Below, piece by piece: positions 24,259 to 34,655 of a DNA stretch of 42,509 nucleotides. Origin of the DNA: Candidatus Omnitrophota bacterium (GTDB lineage Bacteria > Omnitrophota > Gorgyraeia > Zapsychrales > Zapsychraceae); assembly GCA_028280285.1 (NCBI GenBank), contig JANQMA010000010.1, positions 1 through 42,509 of the forward strand. The letters run 5' to 3'. Within the stretch, counting starts at the first letter, position 1, and every line of letters begins with the position of its first letter. Made by a program: the position numbers and the translations under genes. The notes beneath the pieces are model-generated. The model was not told the DNA's origin and searched no databases. It saw only the letters and a list, made by a program, of their open reading frames with translations.

Positions 24259-24722
24259 GAATTTGTTGCCTTAGTAAAATTAGGCTATATGCCGGAACGT
24301 CCCAGTATCCGAATGTACTCGACGATGAATAGTGGTCAGCGATCAGTGTTCTGTGGTCAGTAAAAATCATATCGGTGGGGATAATCGGCAGGAAAGACTG
24401 AATTCTTAGGAGGTGAACATGTTAATAAAAATGTTGACCTGACGCGCTTCTAATCTAACAAATGGCATCTAAAATGCACGAAGCGGTGAAATACCGATTA
24501 GAAGGCAATAAAAATAAGTAGCAAATAATCGTGTTCTACTCGCGTTTTATTTTTTAATAATTCAGAATCCTCAGAGACTACACGCCTAACACTAATTATT
24601 TTTTAGTGAAGATATAGTCCGAACTGCATGGCGACATGTAGAGTTAGATAGAAATGTCTAACCGCCATATGAAAACTTATTCGCAAGTTTTCATGTTTTA
24701 ATGGTCATTAAGTAACAGAATG
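24259..24722 (+). other. Group I intron in 23S at position 1931
   Basis: The exon CCTAAGGT is cut from AGCGAAATTCCTTG by 464 nt. Group I hallmarks are seen. The exon CTAAGGU pairs with the internal guide GCCTTAG at 24268-24274 through six Watson-Crick pairs and a U-G wobble at the splice site. The intron ends in G (24722). A conserved R element (TCAGAGACTACA near 24571) and S element (AAGATATAGTCC near 24609) are present. No endonuclease reading frame exists, so the intron relies on self-splicing or is no longer mobile. The site is the known bacterial L1931 site. A single heptamer-repeat arm is embedded at 24331-24361. Confidence 0.88.
24331..24361 (+). repeat. Heptamer repeat arm inside the group I intron
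   Basis: GTGGTCA-GCGATCA-GTGTTCT-GTGGTCA is a GTGGTCT-family arm without a partner arm. It sits upstream of the recognisable R and S elements, so probably in a peripheral region. Confidence 0.7.
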
Positions 24723-25377
24723 AGCGAAATTCCTTGTGGGGTAAGTTCCCACGCGCACGAATGGTGTAACGACTTGAGCACTGTCTCAAGGAGAGACTCG
24801 GCGAAATTGTAGTGGCGGTGAAGATGCCGCCTACCCGCATCAGGACGAAAAGACCCCGGAACCTTTACTGCAACTTGATATTGAATTTGAGTCCTATTTG
24901 TGTAGGATAGGTGGGAGACTATGATGTCGTCGCGCTAGCGGCGATGGAGTCATTGGTGAAATACCACCCTGATAGTATTTAAATTCTAATTCCGTCCCGT
25001 GAATCCGGGCGTGAGACAGTGTCAGGTGGGCAGTTTGCTTGGGGCGAGTCCCTTCTAAAACATAACGAAGGGGTCCAAAGGTTCCCTTAGGTCGGTTGGC
25101 AATCGACTTTAAAGTGTAAAGGCATATGGGAGCTTAACTGTGATTCCGACAGGAAGAACAGATAGGAAACTAGGGCTTAGTGATCCGGTGGTAGATTATG
25201 GGATTGCCATCGCTCAACGGACAATAGGTACTCCGGGGATAACAGGCTGATAGCGTTTGAGAGTTCATATCGACAACGCTGTTTGGCACCTCGATGTCGG
25301 CTCATCTTATCCTGGGGCTGAACAAGGTCCCAAGGGTCCGGCTGTTCGCCGGTTAAAAAGGTACGCGAGCTGGGTTT

Positions 25378-25409
<32 letters not shown>

Positions 25410-25742
25410 ATGTGGGCGTTCGATGCTTGAAGGAGATAGTTCTCTAGTACGAGAGGACCGAGAACTACAGACCTCTGGTGTTCCAGTTGTCCTGCCAAGG
25501 GCAATGGCTGGGTAGCTACGTTTGGAAGGGATAACCGCTGAATGCATCTAAGTGGGAAGCCAACTTCAAGATTAGGCATCGTAGATCTTTGATCAATAGA
25601 CTCCTTGTAGATTACGAGGTTGATAGGTCGCATGTGTAAGACCCGTGAGGGTTTCAGCTAAGCGATACTAATAAGTCGAAAGCTTGACTTAAATATTACT
25701 ATTTAGGCTTTTTCCGTTATTTTCATTACATGATTGTCGTGT

Positions 25743-25834
25743 TCTAGTTGTTAGTAATTAGCGATTGGCGATTAGCTTTTATTTTGCTTAATTCTTCGTC
25801 TCACTAACTTCTAACAACTAACAGCTAATTTCTA
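25743..25834. repeat. Hairpin repeat in the 23S-5S spacer
   Basis: Left part TCTAGTTG-TTAGTAA-TTAGCGA-TTGGCGA-TTAGC; right part CTAACTT-CTAACAA-CTAACAG-CTAATTTCTAGA. The 7-nt period is visible. It is present in the rRNA precursor between 23S and 5S. Confidence 0.78.
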
Positions 25835-25839
25835 GAAAT

Positions 25840-25955
25840 TTCGACGGCTATACTGCGAGGACAACACCCGTTCCCATTCCGAATACGGTAGTTAAGACTC
25901 GTGAGGCCGATGGTACTTATCTCGCAAGGGATCGGGAGAGTAGGTCGTCGTCGAA
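25840..25955 (+). rRNA. rrf: 5S ribosomal RNA
   Basis: About 116 nt; the ends TTCGACGGC and GTCGTCGAA pair, and the core CCCGTTCCCATTCCGAATACGG and GATGGTACT segments are conserved. It is the last gene of the operon. Confidence 0.93.
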
Positions 25956-25962
25956 TTAATTT

Positions 25963-25999
25963 AAAGCCCCTTACGAAAGTAAGGGGCTTTTTCTTTTTC
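25963..25999 (+). terminator. rRNA operon terminator
   Basis: AAAGCCCCTTAC-GAAA-GTAAGGGGCTTT is a perfect 12-bp stem followed by TTCTTTTTC. Confidence 0.9.
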
Positions 26000-26122
26000 G
26001 CAAAGTGAAATAACCGGGCTTTATTAATATTTATTAAATTTCTCCTTCCGTAATCTTCATATCCTTGTTACAATTACTCTCATTCTAAAGCATTGCTGTT
26101 AAATCACAGCTCGTCTCCTTTT

Positions 26123-27403
26123 ATGGAAGCAAAAGCAAAATTGAAAGCCGTTTGGCCCCCTATTGTCCTTGCTATTATTGCTACCATCACCACTTTATTG
26201 ATCATAAGCATCTTTTTTCTAAGCCGCATGGAATTTGCAGCGGAAAAACACATGTGGATTGATGAAAATAATAGTGTTAAGCAAACATTAAGAAAAACAA
26301 CTTATACTCAGTTTCTTCTGGGGCAGGCCGTTAAACAGGGGAGTCCGGCCCCTTTGGATTATTTGTTTCATAAGTTCATGGATGCAAACCGGAATAATGT
26401 TAAGTGGCTCAATCTTACGCCTAATGTTTATTACCGGCTGGTACCCAACACCATTACAACGGTAAGTGCCTTTCTTGTATTTTTGTTGCTTTTGTTCGAT
26501 ATTATCAAAAGCACAGCCAAGCCCTGGGTTAAGTCTGTGCAGATTATTCTCCTGGCTTTTGTTCCGGTTGTTTTTTTATTCCAGCCTTTTGTGGCCTATT
26601 ATGCTGCTGAAATGCGGCCCTATGCCTTGTGGAATTGCTTGTACTTTTTGGTCTTAACAGCTATCTTGTGTGACTTTCGACGCCGATGGGTTTTAAGGGG
26701 GCTGCTTATTTTATTGGCCTTTTCGGCCACAGCTGCTTTGTTTCAAATGTTGACTTTAACCTGCGCGGCGATGATTATTACATTTATTAACGAAGAGAAG
26801 AGGCTTAAGCCTGCGTTCATTAAAACAGCAAAGGATTTTTGCGCACCGTTATTGATTAGCCTATTCTATTGTTTCAAGTCGGGCACATGGCACTATCCGT
26901 ATGAAGTGCATTGGGTGGATGCATTCTTTGCGTTCTTTAATCATCATTCGATTATTATTCCGATGATGCTGTTGCTTATCATCGCTTGTTTTGCCAGAAA
27001 AGAGGCCCGGCACTACGTGGTCGTACCGGCAGGGTATCTTTTATTATTTTTGATAACACCTCTGATTTTTGTGTCAATTATCATCAAAGGTTACTTTTAT
27101 TCCGACCGGTTGTTTCTTTATCTGAGTTTGACTAATGCTATCTTTTTGGTTACTGTAATAAAATGTTTGCCGGTTTATGTGCGCGATATTGAATCCAAAC
27201 GTCTAATCGGTTTAATTATGATTGCCGTGCTTATTTTGGGCGCGTCTTTTGTATCACGAAGAAAGATGCCGGAGATGTTTATGATGTCGTATAAAAGTGC
27301 TAAACATGTATTAACAAATTTTTCCAATACGCGTATCGGGTTTGATAAGGCCAATCCGCTGGAAGTGCAGTATTGGGATATGGATAAATTAATCGAGTTT
27401 TGA
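26123..27403 (+). CDS. Polytopic membrane protein, GT-C glycosyltransferase-like
   Basis: A 426-residue protein with about ten hydrophobic segments, starting with one at residues 10-35. The first long outer loop carries [15 protein letters not shown], an acidic site similar in place to the catalytic Asp/Glu of GT-C (family 39-like) transferases that use polyprenyl-linked sugars. [12 protein letters not shown] is another conserved-looking membrane edge motif. The ATG at 26123 is preferred; a TTG at 26093 is possible, and no good Shine-Dalgarno sequence is seen for either. The stop overlaps the start of the flavoprotein gene (TGATGA), so the two are translationally coupled. The family is inferred from topology and motif only. 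Confidence 0.65.
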   Translation: MEAKAKLKAVWPPIVLAIIATITTLLIISIFFLSRMEFAAEKHMWIDENNSVKQTLRKTTYTQFLLGQAVKQGSPAPLDYLFHKFMDANRNNVKWLNLTPNVYYRLVPNTITTVSAFLVFLLLLFDIIKSTAKPWVKSVQIILLAFVPVVFLFQPFVAYYAAEMRPYALWNCLYFLVLTAILCDFRRRWVLRGLLILLAFSATAALFQMLTLTCAAMIITFINEEKRLKPAFIKTAKDFCAPLLISLFYCFKSGTWHYPYEVHWVDAFFAFFNHHSIIIPMMLLLIIACFARKEARHYVVVPAGYLLLFLITPLIFVSIIIKGYFYSDRLFLYLSLTNAIFLVTVIKCLPVYVRDIESKRLIGLIMIAVLILGASFVSRRKMPEMFMMSYKSAKHVLTNFSNTRIGFDKANPLEVQYWDMDKLIEF

Positions 27404-29034
27404 TGAGTCAAAAAACTGCCATTATTATCGGAGCCGGACCGGCCGGACTAACCGCAGCTTATGAGCTCTTGGATAAGACGGATGTTAAACCTGTTATCCT
27501 GGAGTTAAGTGAAGATTTGGGCGGTATCGCCAAAACGGTGAATTATAAAGGCAACCATATCGATATCGGTCCGCACCGGTTTTTTTCAAAGTCCGATCGT
27601 GTCGTCCGCTGGTGGCACAATATCCTTCCGTTGCAGGGCGCGCCTGCCCGCGATGATCTCATTTTAGAGCGCGAGGTACCACTTTCCCGAGGGGCCACCC
27701 GCAGGGAAATTGGCGAGGAAGAAACCAAGATCATCAAGCCTCCTGATCCTGAAAAACAGGATGCCGTCATGCTGTACCGTTCGCGTATGACCCGTATTTT
27801 GTATTTGCGTAAGTTTTTTGATTATCCTATTTCTATTAATATGAGTGCTATAGTGAATCTTGGGCCAATACGATTGACCAGGATCATGCTTAGCTATTTG
27901 AAAGTTAAAATATTTCCGGTCAAAAAAGAAAAAAGTTTGGAAGATTTTATGATTAACCGGTTTGGCCGTGAGCTCTTTTTAACATTTTTTAAAGATTATA
28001 CGGAAAAGGTTTGGGGTGTGTCTTGTGACAAGATTAAGCCTGAGTGGGGAGCGCAACGGATAAAGGGGTTGTCTATTACCAAAGCTTTGATGCACGCGGC
28101 AAGAAGCATGATAAAAAAAGACAAATCGATCGGGCAAAAAAAGACTGAGACGAGTTTGATTGGCCAATTTCAGTACCCCAAATTCGGGCCCGGTCAGATG
28201 TGGGAAGAAACCGCAAGGATTGTAAAAAGCAAAGGGGGCGAGATTCATTTGTCCCACAAGGTTGTTGGGGTGAAGGTTGAAAACAGTGTGATTACGGAGG
28301 TGACCGCGGTTAATGCATCCAATGAAGGGGTTGTGTTTAAAGGCGATTATGTTTTTTCTTCCATGGCGATTAAACATTTAATCCGCGCTTTTGACAAGCA
28401 AGCCCCTGAGGAGGCCCGCGACACAGCCGAGGGTCTGCTTTATCGCGACTTTATTACCGTCGGTATTTTATGCAATAAACTCAAGATTAAGAATAAAACC
28501 AAACAAAAGAGTATTAATGATGTGATACCGGATAACTGGATTTATATTCAGGAATCCGATGTACGTGTCGCCCGCATGACGATTTTTAATAATTTCAGCC
28601 CTTATATGGTTCAGGATCCGAATAAAGTCTGGTTGGGGCTTGAGTATTTATGCAACATCGGTGATGATCTGTGGAGTAAAGGGGATGATGAATTTAAGGA
28701 GTTTGCGATCAGTGAGTTGATTAAGGTCGGCCTTGTTGATCCCGAAGATGTACTTGATCATATCCTTATCCGTATGCCCAAGGCCTATCCGGCGTATTTC
28801 GGTGCCTATGATGATTTTGATAAGATCCGGGCGTTTACCGACGGCATTGAAAACCTCTTTCTCGTCGGGCGTAACGGGATGCACCGGTATAATAATCAAG
28901 ACCATTCCATGATGACAGCCATGGTCGCTGTTGAAAATATCATCAATAATATTAAAACTAAAGACAATATTTGGTCAGTTAATGTTGAGCAGGACTACCA
29001 CGAAGAAAAAAAAGAAACGGACAAGTCCAGTTGA
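27403..29034 (+). CDS. FAD-dependent oxidoreductase (amine-oxidase / UDP-galactopyranose-mutase-like)
   Basis: A 543-residue flavoprotein. The dinucleotide motif [18 protein letters not shown] opens the protein, followed by [27 protein letters not shown], the usual second FAD-binding patch of protoporphyrinogen oxidase/UGM-like enzymes. The C-terminal [23 protein letters not shown] is the third FAD contact. It overlaps the upstream membrane protein by one base and is probably made with it. Such proteins often occur beside glycan biosynthesis genes, so a sugar or polyprenyl substrate is possible. The reaction is unknown. Confidence 0.8.
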   Translation: MSQKTAIIIGAGPAGLTAAYELLDKTDVKPVILELSEDLGGIAKTVNYKGNHIDIGPHRFFSKSDRVVRWWHNILPLQGAPARDDLILEREVPLSRGATRREIGEEETKIIKPPDPEKQDAVMLYRSRMTRILYLRKFFDYPISINMSAIVNLGPIRLTRIMLSYLKVKIFPVKKEKSLEDFMINRFGRELFLTFFKDYTEKVWGVSCDKIKPEWGAQRIKGLSITKALMHAARSMIKKDKSIGQKKTETSLIGQFQYPKFGPGQMWEETARIVKSKGGEIHLSHKVVGVKVENSVITEVTAVNASNEGVVFKGDYVFSSMAIKHLIRAFDKQAPEEARDTAEGLLYRDFITVGILCNKLKIKNKTKQKSINDVIPDNWIYIQESDVRVARMTIFNNFSPYMVQDPNKVWLGLEYLCNIGDDLWSKGDDEFKEFAISELIKVGLVDPEDVLDHILIRMPKAYPAYFGAYDDFDKIRAFTDGIENLFLVGRNGMHRYNNQDHSMMTAMVAVENIINNIKTKDNIWSVNVEQDYHEEKKETDKSS

Positions 29035-29120
29035 TCTTCAGTGTGGAGAGTGACGACCTTTGTCCTAAATGCATTGATTATTACCGGTCACAAATTGCCG
29101 GGGAATAGTGAAGAAGTGCA

Positions 29121-29537
29121 ATGATCATTTTTTTAATTATTTTGCTAACGGCTCTTCCTGTCCATGCATCCACTTGGCCGACCTCCAATGTTTGCACAAT
29201 CAAAGCCGAAGTAACAGATTTGACCAAGCGTTGGGTGGCCGACGCCGCCCCTGATCTGGGGGTCTATATAAAGCTTAATCTGAAAATCCTTGAAGTAGGT
29301 CAAATGGTGCGCAAATATTCGGACGCACGTTCTTGCGATGAGGCTTTTAAGGTTGGAGCAGAGATAGCAGCAGGGGAGTACGAAACAAATCTTCTGGGCA
29401 ATGTTCAAACATTACAGCCTGGTGCAAAGATCCGCGGCGCAATCGTTTCCTATGTTAAAAGCGGGGCTATAAGGCCCCACTATGTCTTTCAAGTTACGGA
29501 AAAAAACTCACCTTTAATCGAAGTTCTTTCTGATTAA
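29121..29537 (+). CDS. Small exported protein of unknown function
   Basis: A 138-residue protein with a short signal peptide (MIIFLIILLTALPVHAS, cut near residue 16). The mature part has two Cys (Cys25 and Cys72 approximately) that may pair and a hydrophilic beta-rich sequence (ICTIKAEVTDL-like start; AGEYETNLLGNVQTLQPGAKIRGAIVSY) reminiscent of an OB-type barrel. I do not recognise a family. It lies 86 bp after the flavoprotein and before the MarR operator, so it could close the upstream operon. Confidence 0.65.
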   Translation: MIIFLIILLTALPVHASTWPTSNVCTIKAEVTDLTKRWVADAAPDLGVYIKLNLKILEVGQMVRKYSDARSCDEAFKVGAEIAAGEYETNLLGNVQTLQPGAKIRGAIVSYVKSGAIRPHYVFQVTEKNSPLIEVLSD

Positions 29538-29561
29538 TCTAAAAAAATGGCAAATCGTATA

Positions 29562-29603
29562 TTGACAAAATACTTAGCTATGCTAAACTTTAGTATAGCT
29601 AAG
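29562..29603 (+). promoter_or_regulatory. Promoter and MarR-type operator of the efflux operon
   Basis: TTGACA (29562-29567) and TAAACT (29584-29589) have a 16-bp spacer. A 31-bp near-perfect dyad, CTTAGCTAT...ATAGCTAAG (29573-29603) with inner CTAAA/TTTAG, covers the spacer, the -10 box and the start. This is the classical layout for self-repression by the MarR protein encoded just downstream. Confidence 0.8.
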
Positions 29604-29625
29604 TAAATATCAATGACGTGTGCTT

Positions 29626-30057
29626 ATGCAAACAGAAAAGCTAGCCATCGAAATATCAGAGTTATTGCCTATTTTTTTACGGAATATGTATCCGTATGTA
29701 TTTAGCCCTATGCCGGTGCCGCCGTCGCAAGTTCTTGTGATGAGTTCTGTTGAAGAAAAGGGCGCCTGCACATTAACTGATCTTCGCAAAATGATGCATG
29801 TTTCGGCCCCGACCATTACAGGGATTGTTGACCGGCTTGAACGGGACGGATATATCACGCGCCAGGTGAGTAAAGAAGACAGGCGGGTCAAAGTGGTTCA
29901 ATTAACACGCAGGGGAGAGAATTTAATTAAGAAATTTCGTGCAAATGTCAAAAAACGCTGGGAGTATATATTGTCTAAAATGCCTGCCAAGCTTGGTGAA
30001 ACGCAAGTTCAAATCATGCGGCGCATTACCTCCGGATTTATTGATGGAAGTATTTAA
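29626..30057 (+). CDS. MarR-family regulator
   Basis: A 143-residue winged-helix repressor: helix-turn-helix TLTDLRKMMHVSAPTITGIVDRLERDGYI and wing QVSKEDRRVKVVQLTRRG, both typical for MarR. It lies 23 bp after a 31-bp palindrome that covers the promoter, so self-regulation and control of the two efflux genes is likely. The ATG at 29626 is used; an in-frame GTG is 6 bp upstream. The TolC gene begins 2 bp after its stop. The inducer is unknown, perhaps a phenolic compound as for many MarR proteins. Confidence 0.92.
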   Translation: MQTEKLAIEISELLPIFLRNMYPYVFSPMPVPPSQVLVMSSVEEKGACTLTDLRKMMHVSAPTITGIVDRLERDGYITRQVSKEDRRVKVVQLTRRGENLIKKFRANVKKRWEYILSKMPAKLGETQVQIMRRITSGFIDGSI

Positions 30058-30058
30058 T

Positions 30059-31507
30059 ATGAAGAAAATATTTGTCCTAATTTTATTTATGCTTTTAATA
30101 GCTATGCCTGCATTGGCCCGGGAGAAAGTAGAGCTTTCTTTAGATGAGGCAACACGCATGGCTATTAGTCAAAGCTTCGATATTCAAATGGCTAAGCTTG
30201 ATGCGCAGATTGCCGGGACAGATGAGCTGTCGGCCAAATCACTTTACGATTTGATCCTTTCGGTGGAAGCAACCTATCAGAAAGATAAATCTAAAAAAAC
30301 AACAACAATTCTCGGCACACAGTCGCAAGATAATATTTACAATATCGGCTTAAGTCAAACATTGCCGACGGGAACAACAGTTGAGATTGGGTGGAATAAT
30401 GCGCGTAGCGCAACCAACTCATCTTTTGCGACCTCATCTGTTACGCATGAATCGGTGTATGAGGCGGTCCTAACACAGGACTTAGGGCGTAATTTATTCG
30501 GTATTCAGGACCGGGGAGACATAAAGGTGCGTTTGATCGATATTGAAAACGCTGAGTACAATTCGCTCGACCGGATTGAAGCATTAATGGTGTCGGTCCA
30601 AAAAGCGTATGTCGATGTTGTGTTGCATCAGGAGTTTGTGCGCATCGAAGAGGAAATGCTTCAGACAGCTAAGACCTTATATGACATTCAAAAAGATAAA
30701 ATTGAAAATGGATTGATTGAAAAGGCTGAACTGATTGCCTCTGAATCAAATTATCTCAAACGCGAAGGTGAGGTAAAACTGGCCAGAAGCAGGCTTGAAG
30801 AGAAAAAAAATGTACTTAAATTGTTACTTGCTCTTGGGAAAGATGACGAACTTATGATAACAGATCACTTTTCTTCACTTAACGGAGAAGAAAATTATTC
30901 GACATCGATCAAAAAGGCCTTTGAGCATAGAGTTGATTACAAACGCAAACGCAATGAACTCGAGGCCGAGGATATTAAGGTCAAAATGACCAGGCAAAAC
31001 CTTTGGCCGGAGATTAATCTAATGGCAACCTATGAACGCAATGGCCTGGGCGACGGCTTTACGGATGCCCGTGATGATATTACAGAGAATGATAATCCTA
31101 ATTATATTGTTGGCATAAGCCTCGCATTTCCTCTACAAAATCGTGATGCCAGGGCTAAACACAGGGCACAGAAGTTTCAAAAAGCAAAGTTGATCGAATC
31201 GGCCAAAAAATTGGAACGGGAGATTGTGCTGAGTGTCACAGATAAAGTCCGCAATGCCAATGTTCTCGCCGAAATCGTCAGCAGCCGTTCTAAAGTGGCG
31301 GATCTTGAATCACAAAAACTTGAGGAAGAAGATAAAAGATTTTCGCGGGGGCGTTCTGATACGGATATGCTGATCCGTTTTCAAGAAGATGCCATCGAAG
31401 CCAAACGGTTAGATGTCAATGCAAAGTATGACTACAGTGCTGCCCTTATTGACTTAAGACGTGCTGAGGGGAGTTTACTGAAACATTTTTGGGAAGAGGA
31501 ATTCTAA
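30059..31507 (+). CDS. TolC-family outer membrane efflux protein
   Basis: A 482-residue protein starting at the ATG at 30059 with a signal peptide (MKKIFVLILFMLLIAMPALA). The remainder is the two-fold repeat of long alpha-helical coiled segments and beta strands of TolC-like channels (LSLDEATRMAISQSFDIQMAKL in the first half; VGISLAFPLQNRDARAKHRAQ in the second). It overlaps the RND gene by one base (TAATG). It should form the outer membrane exit duct. The presence of an outer membrane channel implies a diderm cell. Confidence 0.9.
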   Translation: MKKIFVLILFMLLIAMPALAREKVELSLDEATRMAISQSFDIQMAKLDAQIAGTDELSAKSLYDLILSVEATYQKDKSKKTTTILGTQSQDNIYNIGLSQTLPTGTTVEIGWNNARSATNSSFATSSVTHESVYEAVLTQDLGRNLFGIQDRGDIKVRLIDIENAEYNSLDRIEALMVSVQKAYVDVVLHQEFVRIEEEMLQTAKTLYDIQKDKIENGLIEKAELIASESNYLKREGEVKLARSRLEEKKNVLKLLLALGKDDELMITDHFSSLNGEENYSTSIKKAFEHRVDYKRKRNELEAEDIKVKMTRQNLWPEINLMATYERNGLGDGFTDARDDITENDNPNYIVGISLAFPLQNRDARAKHRAQKFQKAKLIESAKKLEREIVLSVTDKVRNANVLAEIVSSRSKVADLESQKLEEEDKRFSRGRSDTDMLIRFQEDAIEAKRLDVNAKYDYSAALIDLRRAEGSLLKHFWEEEF

Positions 31508-34500
31508 TGAGCATTGCCAAGTTTTCCATCAAAAATTCAGTCCTTATTAACCTGTTGTCGGTTTTTATTATTCTCATTGGGATCGTTTCGCTGTTGAACA
31601 TGCGTCGCGAGGCGTTTCCCCAGGTGAATTATGATATTGTAACTGTCTCAACCGTCTGGCCGGGGGCCCCAACCGAGGATATTGAAAAGTTTATCACTAT
31701 TCCGATTGAAAAAGAACTGAAGGCGGTCAGTGGAATTGAAGAGATGACGTCTAAATCCGATGAAGGGTTATCCGAAATCGGGATTACCATAGACCCTGGC
31801 ACGAAAGATAAAGACAAGGTGGTAGAAGACATTGAACGGGCGGTAGACCGGGCCAATGATTTACCGGAAGAGGCGGAAGATCCATTTGTCTTTGAGTTGG
31901 CGTCCCGTGAATTTCCAATCATTGAAATTTCTGTTGGCGGTAATGTGACTGAGAAGGACCGCCGGCGTTATGCCGAAGAGCTTGAGGATTTGCTTTTAGA
32001 TATTGACGGGGTGGCCCAGATCCGCAAATACGGTTGGCGTGATCCTGAGTTTTGGGTGGAGGTGGATCCTAAAAAATTAGATGAATATTATGTCTCACTG
32101 CAAGAGGTGATGGATGCACTACGTACCCGCAATGTGACCATTCCCGGGGGGCAGCTTAAGACAACCACGGATGAATTTAATGTGCGCACAACAGGCGAGT
32201 TTCAAACCGCCGAAGAAATCGGCGAGGTTATTATTCGGGCCAATGATTTGGGTAATTGGCTTAAGGTCAAAGATGTTGCCACCGTCACAGATACCTTTGA
32301 AGATGAAACAAGCATTGCTAAGGTTAATGCTAAACGTGCAACGGCCATGGTTGTTGTCAAATCCGAACAGGCCGATGCGATTACCGTTGTTAAAGAAGTC
32401 AGGCAACTCACCGAGGACTTTGAAAAAATTCTACCGGAAGGGATGGAGATACTTCTGACGAATGATTTTTCTTATTATATTAAACGCCGGTTAGGGGTGC
32501 TTAAAAATAACGGAATTATCGGCTTTGTGCTTGTTTTGGTTATTCTGTTTCTCTTTCTTGACCGGGTCCCGGCGATCATGACGGCATTCGGGATTCCGAT
32601 TGCCCTGTGCATGACATTTTTTCTTATGTCGCTTTTTGGCATCACTATTAACCTCGTTTCTATGCTCGGCATCCTTCTGGTGTTGGGGATGCTGGTCGAT
32701 GACGGGATTATTGTCGCTGAAAATGTTTATCGTTATATTGAAGACGGGATGGAGCCCAAAAAGGCGGCCATTATCGGAACCAATGAAGTCACCATGCCGG
32801 TTGTTGTGACTATTCTGACGACATCGGCGGCCTTTGCGCCGATGATGTTTATGCCGGATATTATCGGAAAGTTTATCCGTGAGATTCCGATTGTTGTTAT
32901 GATCACGCTTTTTGCCTCACTGTTTGAGGCGTTTATTATTTTGCCTTCGCATCTAGCGGATTTCATGCGGTATTTTAAGGCCAAAGCATCTAAAGAAGAA
33001 AAGCCCTGGTATACAGCGCTTAAAAAACATTATCATTGGGTCTTAACAACCAGTATCAACAAACGCTATTGGGTGATGCTGGGTATGGTGCTTGTTTTTA
33101 TTTTTAGTGTTTGGATAGGCGCCACACAGCTTAAGTTTTTATTATTTGCCGGTGAGGGGATAGAGCAGTTTTTTGTCCGGGCCGAGGCTAAGAAAGGTAC
33201 GCCGATTGAAGTGATGGAGGAAAAGGTCAAAAAGCTTGAGGCCTTAATTGCTTCCTTGCCTAAAGAAGAATTGGAAGATTATCGCACCTTTATTGGTGGT
33301 ATTGAAGAAGAGCAAGGATTCGATCCTAATGCTAAGCGCGGGGCGCACTTGGCTCAGATCACAGTCTTTTTAACACCGATGCAAGAACGTGACCGTCGTC
33401 CGCAGGAAATTGCTGCCTATCTCCGCGAAGAGTTTAAGAAGATTGACGGATTTGAAAAGCTCAATACATTCCTGCCGCGGGAAGGTCCTCCGGTCGGGGC
33501 AGCGGTTGAGGTGGCGGTTAAGGGGGAGCAGTGGGAAATAATGGAAGAGATTGCCGGTAAATTCATGGCATATTTGGATCAACGCAAAGGTGTTTCTGAC
33601 GCCAATATGAGTTATGATTTTGGCAAAAAACAGATGAGCATTAATGTGGATGAGGAAAAAGCACAAAAGTCGGGACTTACGATTAACCGTATTGCCCAAA
33701 CAGTCCGCAATGTTTTTAAAGGAGGCGTGGCAACGACAATAAAGCCGCAGAAGGCCGAAGAAGAAATTGATGTGCTTGTCCGTTATCCCGAAGAGATGCG
33801 TAACCGTAAGGATGTCTATGATTCTATCCGTGTGCCGAACAAAATGGGTAATCTTGTTAAGCTGAAATCGGTCGCCACGGTGGAAGAAAAAGAAGGGATT
33901 TACCGGATTAATCATGATGATGGTAAGCGTGTGGTTTATGTCACCGCACAGGTGGATAATAAAGAAGCAACGTCCCTTGAGGTTAACCGTGAGTTGCAAA
34001 AGGAATTTGCCAATGTCGCGGATGGATATACCGGTTATACGGTGAGTTATAGTGGTGAGTTTGAAGATCAGATGAAATCATCGCGTAATCTTTTAACGTC
34101 TTACTTTTTTGCTTTGTTCCTCATTTTTATCCTGCTAGTTGCCATGTTCAAATCACTTATACAGCCGTTTATTGTGATGATTGCCATTCCATTCGGTATT
34201 ATCGGAGTGATTCTCGCCTTTTGGGTGCATGACATCATTTTGCCGGCGGGCCGTCCGCTTAATTTCTTTGCGATGATGGGACTCGTCGGTCTAACGGGAA
34301 TTGTGGTCAATGACTCGGTTGTTCTGGTTGATTTTATTAACCGTATGCGCAAAGGCGGTAATGAACGGCGTGAGTCGATCGTCAACGCCGGGATGACACG
34401 TCTGCGCCCGGTCATTATGACCTCTGTTACAACCATTGGCGGGCTCGTCTCGGTGGCCTATGGTATCGGTGGGGGCGATCCTTTCCTTAAACCTATGGCC

Positions 34501-34653
34501 CTTGCAATTGTCTGGGGGCTTACCTTTTCCACTCTTTTGACACTTGTCGGTATTCCGTGTATCTATGCGATAGTGGATGATATAACGGAAAATGTTTTTC
34601 ATCGACGCATGGTTCACGCCGACACTAATCAGGATATTGAGCACTTACCTTAA
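31507..34653 (+). CDS. RND efflux pump, inner membrane subunit (AcrB/HAE1-like)
   Basis: A 1048-residue proton-driven RND transporter: an N-terminal membrane helix, two large periplasmic loops, and two membrane bundles (IGFVLVLVILFLFLDRVPAIM, LGILLVLGMLVDDGIIVAEN with the paired Asp of segment 4, and GLVGLTGIVVNDSVVLVDFI in the second half). The length is normal for AcrB-type pumps. Its gene overlaps tolC. No membrane-fusion (HlyD-like) adaptor gene is in the operon or anywhere in the window, which is unusual. The ATG at 31507 is chosen over an in-frame TTG 18 bp upstream, because of the coupling to tolC. Confidence 0.92.
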   Translation: MSIAKFSIKNSVLINLLSVFIILIGIVSLLNMRREAFPQVNYDIVTVSTVWPGAPTEDIEKFITIPIEKELKAVSGIEEMTSKSDEGLSEIGITIDPGTKDKDKVVEDIERAVDRANDLPEEAEDPFVFELASREFPIIEISVGGNVTEKDRRRYAEELEDLLLDIDGVAQIRKYGWRDPEFWVEVDPKKLDEYYVSLQEVMDALRTRNVTIPGGQLKTTTDEFNVRTTGEFQTAEEIGEVIIRANDLGNWLKVKDVATVTDTFEDETSIAKVNAKRATAMVVVKSEQADAITVVKEVRQLTEDFEKILPEGMEILLTNDFSYYIKRRLGVLKNNGIIGFVLVLVILFLFLDRVPAIMTAFGIPIALCMTFFLMSLFGITINLVSMLGILLVLGMLVDDGIIVAENVYRYIEDGMEPKKAAIIGTNEVTMPVVVTILTTSAAFAPMMFMPDIIGKFIREIPIVVMITLFASLFEAFIILPSHLADFMRYFKAKASKEEKPWYTALKKHYHWVLTTSINKRYWVMLGMVLVFIFSVWIGATQLKFLLFAGEGIEQFFVRAEAKKGTPIEVMEEKVKKLEALIASLPKEELEDYRTFIGGIEEEQGFDPNAKRGAHLAQITVFLTPMQERDRRPQEIAAYLREEFKKIDGFEKLNTFLPREGPPVGAAVEVAVKGEQWEIMEEIAGKFMAYLDQRKGVSDANMSYDFGKKQMSINVDEEKAQKSGLTINRIAQTVRNVFKGGVATTIKPQKAEEEIDVLVRYPEEMRNRKDVYDSIRVPNKMGNLVKLKSVATVEEKEGIYRINHDDGKRVVYVTAQVDNKEATSLEVNRELQKEFANVADGYTGYTVSYSGEFEDQMKSSRNLLTSYFFALFLIFILLVAMFKSLIQPFIVMIAIPFGIIGVILAFWVHDIILPAGRPLNFFAMMGLVGLTGIVVNDSVVLVDFINRMRKGGNERRESIVNAGMTRLRPVIMTSVTTIGGLVSVAYGIGGGDPFLKPMALAIVWGLTFSTLLTLVGIPCIYAIVDDITENVFHRRMVHADTNQDIEHLP

Positions 34654-34655
34654 TT

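Noticed and set aside
24259-24722. Insert as a four-helix-bundle type intervening sequence of 23S
   Set aside because: No protein frame and clear group I splice-site pairing and R/S elements.
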